Positions 5,656 through 8,583 of a stretch of 8,583 bases of DNA are shown piece after piece. Numbering within the stretch: position 1 is the stretch's first letter; every line of letters starts with the position of its first letter. The position numbers and the translations under genes were made by a program. The DNA is from Hyphomicrobiales bacterium (GTDB taxonomy: Bacteria > Pseudomonadota > Alphaproteobacteria > Rhizobiales > OSC116). The DNA lies in the NCBI GenBank assembly GCA_013214985.1, contig JABSRY010000073.1:1-8583 (forward strand). Reading direction: 5' to 3'. The notes beneath the pieces were generated by a model. That model was not told the origin of the DNA, ran no database searches, and saw only the letters and a program-made list of their open reading frames with translations.

Positions 5656-7155
5656 TTAATGAACAGCGGCATACATTATACTTTCCTCTGTAGCCTCATT
5701 CACATTGAACTCTTCAACAATACGTCCTTGTCTTGCTACTAATATGCGGTCAGATAGGTTCATAATTTCCGGTAAATAAGACGCAATCACTACAATGGCT
5801 AATCCTTGGGCAGCCAAAGCGCTTAATTGATCGTGAATTTCTTGGATAGCTCCCACATCAACTCCTCGCGTTGGTTCATCAAAGAAAATCAAACTTGGTC
5901 TTTGGGTCAAAGATTTAGCAATAACCACTTTTTGTTGATTGCCACCAGAGAGTTCTGAAACACGTGCATCATCATTTAAGGTTTTAATGTTTAGAGATTT
6001 AATCCACTCATCAGAGATGTTTTTGCGTAGCTTATTTGATAACAAAACTCCCGCTTTACCTGAAGCGGCAAGCTCACCCATATAAATATTTTCACCAATT
6101 GACATGGTTTCAAAAAAACCTTCAATTTTACGATCTTCCGTCACATAAGCAATTCCATCTTGCATTGCCTGCTCTGGTACGCGATACCGTACAGGCTTAC
6201 CATTTAGTAGAATTTCTCCACCATGAACAAAATCCCGTTTTTCAACACCGCAAATGATCTTTGCTGTTTCAGTTCGCCCAGAACCGATCAACCCAAAAAT
6301 GCCAGTAATTTGCCCCTCGTAAATAGAAAAAGAATTATTTTTAACGATGTTTTGCATCGATACATTTTCAACACTTAATATTTTTCTTCCGCGTGGACGT
6401 GATCTGCGTTTGCCGTCTTTTGAATATAATTTATCAGACAACTCCCGACCAACCATGGCCTGGATGATGGAATCTCTGTCCATATTCTTAGCATCATCAG
6501 TTAAGATATGTTCACCATCGCGTAAAATGGTAATTCTATCAGCTTCCTCCAAAGCTTCTTCAAGAGCATGGGTGATGAAAACAACACCAACCTTTTTATC
6601 TTTTAACTGTTGAAGTAATTTGAAAAAATGTTGCTTTTCTTCTGGAGTTAGGGTTGCTGTTGGCTCATCAAAAATAATGACTTTAGCATTATGTAAAACT
6701 GCCCTAGCAATTTCAACCATTTGCTTCTGCGCGGCTCCGAGCATCGCAACGTCAACCGTAGGGTCTACCGCGAAATTCAATCCCTGTAAAAATTGTTGTG
6801 CCGATATATATAACCCCCGCAACCTGTTATAAAACTTTTCTTCTCCTAGATATAAGTTCTGAGCAACACTCATAGAAGGCACCAAACTAGTTTCTTGGAA
6901 AACCATTGCAATTCCAGCTTTTAAAGCTTGTCGAGGACTCTTAAAATTACACTCTTCGCCTGCAAAAAACATTTGACCCTCTGTTAACTCGAGAACACCA
7001 GCAAGTGCTTTTGTTAAGGTAGATTTACCTGCTCCATTCTCGCCGAGAATTGCATGTACTTCCCCAGGTTTTAGATCAAAATCTACATTCTTAATTGCAT
7101 AGATACCTGCAAAAGTTTTAGAACCGCCCTGAATGCTAATAATTGACTCGCTCAT
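5656..7155 (-). CDS. Sugar-type ABC transporter ATP-binding protein with two nucleotide-binding domains (RbsA/MglA family)
   Basis: A 499-residue cytoplasmic ATPase with two fused ABC domains, the normal length for the CUT2 class. Domain 1 has Walker A GENGAGKST (38-46), Q-loop Gln87, a variant signature LGAAQKQMVEIARA (139-152), Walker B IIFDEP with Asp163/Glu164, and the switch His196. Domain 2 (about 258-499) has the degenerate Walker A GLIGSGRT (288-295, Arg where Lys is usual), signature LSGGNQQK (402-409), Walker B IFFDEP (Asp426/Glu427), and Ser459-Tyr460 where the switch histidine would be. This asymmetry is usual in the family, with one competent ATP site. It should energise a ribose/galactose-type importer, but the substrate is unknown. 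Its ATG overlaps the stop of the preceding propeller gene as ATGA, so the two are translationally coupled. Permease and binding-protein genes are not in the window. Confidence 0.92.
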   Translation of the reverse strand: MSESIISIQGGSKTFAGIYAIKNVDFDLKPGEVHAILGENGAGKSTLTKALAGVLELTEGQMFFAGEECNFKSPRQALKAGIAMVFQETSLVPSMSVAQNLYLGEEKFYNRLRGLYISAQQFLQGLNFAVDPTVDVAMLGAAQKQMVEIARAVLHNAKVIIFDEPTATLTPEEKQHFFKLLQQLKDKKVGVVFITHALEEALEEADRITILRDGEHILTDDAKNMDRDSIIQAMVGRELSDKLYSKDGKRRSRPRGRKILSVENVSMQNIVKNNSFSIYEGQITGIFGLIGSGRTETAKIICGVEKRDFVHGGEILLNGKPVRYRVPEQAMQDGIAYVTEDRKIEGFFETMSIGENIYMGELAASGKAGVLLSNKLRKNISDEWIKSLNIKTLNDDARVSELSGGNQQKVVIAKSLTQRPSLIFFDEPTRGVDVGAIQEIHDQLSALAAQGLAIVVIASYLPEIMNLSDRILVARQGRIVEEFNVNEATEESIMYAAVH

Positions 7156-8231
7156 CGAATAATCTCACTTTCAATATCAGTAATGTCCAAAGTCAAAACT
7201 TGACCAGCTCCGCGGCTAACGACATAAAGACAACCATCTACTTCAACCATTGATGTTACACCATGACGTAGTCCACCTACCCGACTGTGTAGGCTATACT
7301 GTGGCTGAAAATTTTTGTCCAATTTAACTACTAAACCATATGAGCGAGGCGGAGCCCATGGTTTCTTAATACCTAATTTTTTTACTGCGCCCTGTTGCAT
7401 AGGATCCATAAAATTCTCGCGCGATACCAATGTAGGTGCTATCCAATATTCAGGTGGTACAGTTTCTAACATTTGTTTTCGATATTGATGTTCACGAAGA
7501 ATAAATTCAAGCAATTGTGTTCTCATTCCAAATATAGCCATCCAATAACCACCGTCTACAGCAATTGAAATACGTGAAGGATAGCCCGGTAAATTTGCAC
7601 ACACAGCTCCTTTTTCCCGCAAATCATCAACTTTAGACAAACAATGTCGCCAACTTTGTGTTACCAAAACCTCCCCATTAGGAGTAGCAACTAATCCGCC
7701 AGCCCATGCAGCACCATCTGCGATTATTTTCTGTTTTTTTGTCTTCAAATTTAATGAAATCACTTTTCCATAATTATTTTTTTCAAGAAGATCACGTGCC
7801 CATTCATCTGCTAGTAAACAATCTGATCCTTCAGCAACAATGAGCTCATCAGAATTTAAAATAATTGACGTCGCGCAATTGACGTTTGGAAAATACTTTC
7901 CTTCATGTCGCCCACCAATAATTTCAACGCCTCCGTTTTCCAATCCCACTGCGAAATTTTCTTCATATGCCGCTAACGCAGTAACTTTAGCTTCAAATTT
8001 TGCAATTGATTTACATTCGTTTTTATTCATTTCATATACTTGATGACCAGCAGATAATATTAAACGTCCATTAGCATTTGCCAAACAATCAGCACCTATT
8101 TTTTCTACGAAAAGTTCCGCTGATTCGAGTAAGTCGTTAGTACGAAATGCTCCATCAAGTGTTGGCACGGTAATGCTTGCAGAACCTCTGCCGAGAAGGG
8201 ATGCTATTGGGCCCGAATCTAGAATATCCAT
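7152..8231 (-). CDS. Strictosidine-synthase-like / SMP-30-type beta-propeller protein (complete paralogue)
   Basis: A protein of 359 residues from the ATG at 8231. It has the repeated strand pattern of a six-bladed propeller (ANGRLILSAGHQVYEM, GGLVATPNGEVLVTQ, DGCLYVVSRGAGQVLTLD). The most typical block is GYPSRISIAVDGGYWMAIFG, then MRTQLLEF and VPPEYWIAP, followed near the C-terminus by LHSRVGGLRHGVTS, all seen in bacterial strictosidine-synthase-like proteins. No signal peptide is visible, so it is probably cytoplasmic. The ATG is preferred over an upstream TTG at 8246 because it forms a TAATG overlap with the previous gene and has GGAG 10 nt upstream. It sits between a paralogue and the transporter ATPase. 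A lactonase or sensor role for the imported compound is possible, but I cannot assign a reaction; bacterial members are not alkaloid synthases. Confidence 0.78.
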   Translation of the reverse strand: MDILDSGPIASLLGRGSASITVPTLDGAFRTNDLLESAELFVEKIGADCLANANGRLILSAGHQVYEMNKNECKSIAKFEAKVTALAAYEENFAVGLENGGVEIIGGRHEGKYFPNVNCATSIILNSDELIVAEGSDCLLADEWARDLLEKNNYGKVISLNLKTKKQKIIADGAAWAGGLVATPNGEVLVTQSWRHCLSKVDDLREKGAVCANLPGYPSRISIAVDGGYWMAIFGMRTQLLEFILREHQYRKQMLETVPPEYWIAPTLVSRENFMDPMQQGAVKKLGIKKPWAPPRSYGLVVKLDKNFQPQYSLHSRVGGLRHGVTSMVEVDGCLYVVSRGAGQVLTLDITDIESEIIR

Positions 8232-8583
8232 TATTTTTTTCTCCAATAACTATTGTTTCCAGTCCAATCGGGGTCGGCATTATTCAATTTAAGACGTCCA
8301 ATACGGTTGTTGGAAACTCCTCCAAGATATAAATGCCCTTTATGTTCTCGCATTGAAGTTATCATTGGATGATTTTGGCCTCCCAAATCCCAAAGTACAT
8401 CTAATATTTCTCCTGCTTCATTAAACTTAAGCACACAGCCAGAATTAATATTAGGAAACATCCATTCATCTGGTGCAATACGACGCACCATGCGTTTGCG
8501 AAATGCTGGCATGGTCAACGCTAAATCAAATGTAGGCGTTCGCATACCAACCAATGCTAACCAATAATTACCATCTGATGAAC
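8231..8583 (-). CDS. Strictosidine-synthase-like beta-propeller protein, C-terminal part (start beyond right edge)
   Basis: The reading frame is open to the window edge, so only about the last 117 residues are seen. They read SSDGNYWLALVGMRTPTFDL, then RKRMVRRIAPDEWMFP, then LWDLGGQNHPMITSMREH and a closing blade GHLYLGGVSNNRIGRLKL. A TTG at 8554 is an internal codon and not the start, because conserved family residues (DG.YW.A) lie upstream of it. The pattern DG.YW.A..GMRT...RK.M....P.EW is shared with the downstream gene, showing that the two are tandem paralogues that have diverged strongly. It ends YWRKK and its TAA overlaps the next ATG. The function is as uncertain as for its neighbour; association with the ABC transporter is inferred from the operon. 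Confidence 0.72.
   Translation of the reverse strand, partial: SSDGNYWLALVGMRTPTFDLALTMPAFRKRMVRRIAPDEWMFPNINSGCVLKFNEAGEILDVLWDLGGQNHPMITSMREHKGHLYLGGVSNNRIGRLKLNNADPDWTGNNSYWRKK

Noticed and set aside
5656..7155. Arginine in the second Walker A and missing switch histidine in the ABC ATPase, as possible damage
   Set aside because: These changes are standard in the second domain of RbsA/MglA-type double ATPases, so they are not lesions.
8231..8246. TTG at 8246 as start of the complete propeller gene
   Set aside because: It would overlap the upstream gene by 16 nt and use a weak codon. The ATG at 8231 has GGAG at good spacing and a TAATG coupling.

Overview
The window is AT-rich bacterial DNA and every gene lies on the minus strand. 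The gene content suggests an alphaproteobacterium: a valine-catabolism cluster, a BktB-like thiolase, an RbsA/MglA-type double ATPase and strictosidine-synthase-like propeller proteins inside an ABC transporter operon. That placement is inferred from gene families; no rRNA or other phylogenetic marker is present.

Reading along the minus strand (right to left): (1) 8583-5656 is the tail of an ABC-transporter operon. It holds the C-terminal part of one strictosidine-synthase-like protein (start beyond the window), a second complete paralogue, and a two-domain ATPase. The first junction is a TAATG overlap and the second an ATGA overlap, so the three look translationally coupled. The permeases and solute-binding protein should lie beyond the right edge. 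(2) 5563-4659 is a LysR-family regulator split by a one-base deficit in a run of eight T. (3) 4582-3395 is an intact BktB-like beta-ketothiolase with a strong ribosome binding site. (4) 3394-3108 is non-coding and contains several dyads, including a hairpin-capable 9+9 bp inverted repeat before the next gene. (5) 3107-292 is what remains of a valine (isobutyryl-CoA) degradation operon: a chimeric first gene, then mmsB, then an enoyl-CoA hydratase. (6) 209-1 is the end of an IS256-like insertion sequence whose transposase runs off the left edge.

The most striking object is the chimera at 3107-1989. About 41 residues from the N-terminus of an isobutyryl-CoA dehydrogenase-like acyl-CoA dehydrogenase run in frame into a 3-hydroxyisobutyryl-CoA hydrolase that lacks its own N-terminus. 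The simplest explanation is one deletion that removed most of the dehydrogenase gene and the start of the hydrolase gene. In the valine pathway the order is dehydrogenase, EchA (hydration), hydrolase, MmsB (oxidation), then MmsA. Here EchA and MmsB look intact, the dehydrogenase body is missing, the hydrolase is damaged, and mmsA is not in the window. Together with the frameshifted regulator and the nearby insertion sequence, this suggests gene decay, as in a host-associated or recently bottlenecked lineage. Assembly or sequencing error must be excluded for both lesions. I see no defence system, CRISPR array, tRNA or rRNA.
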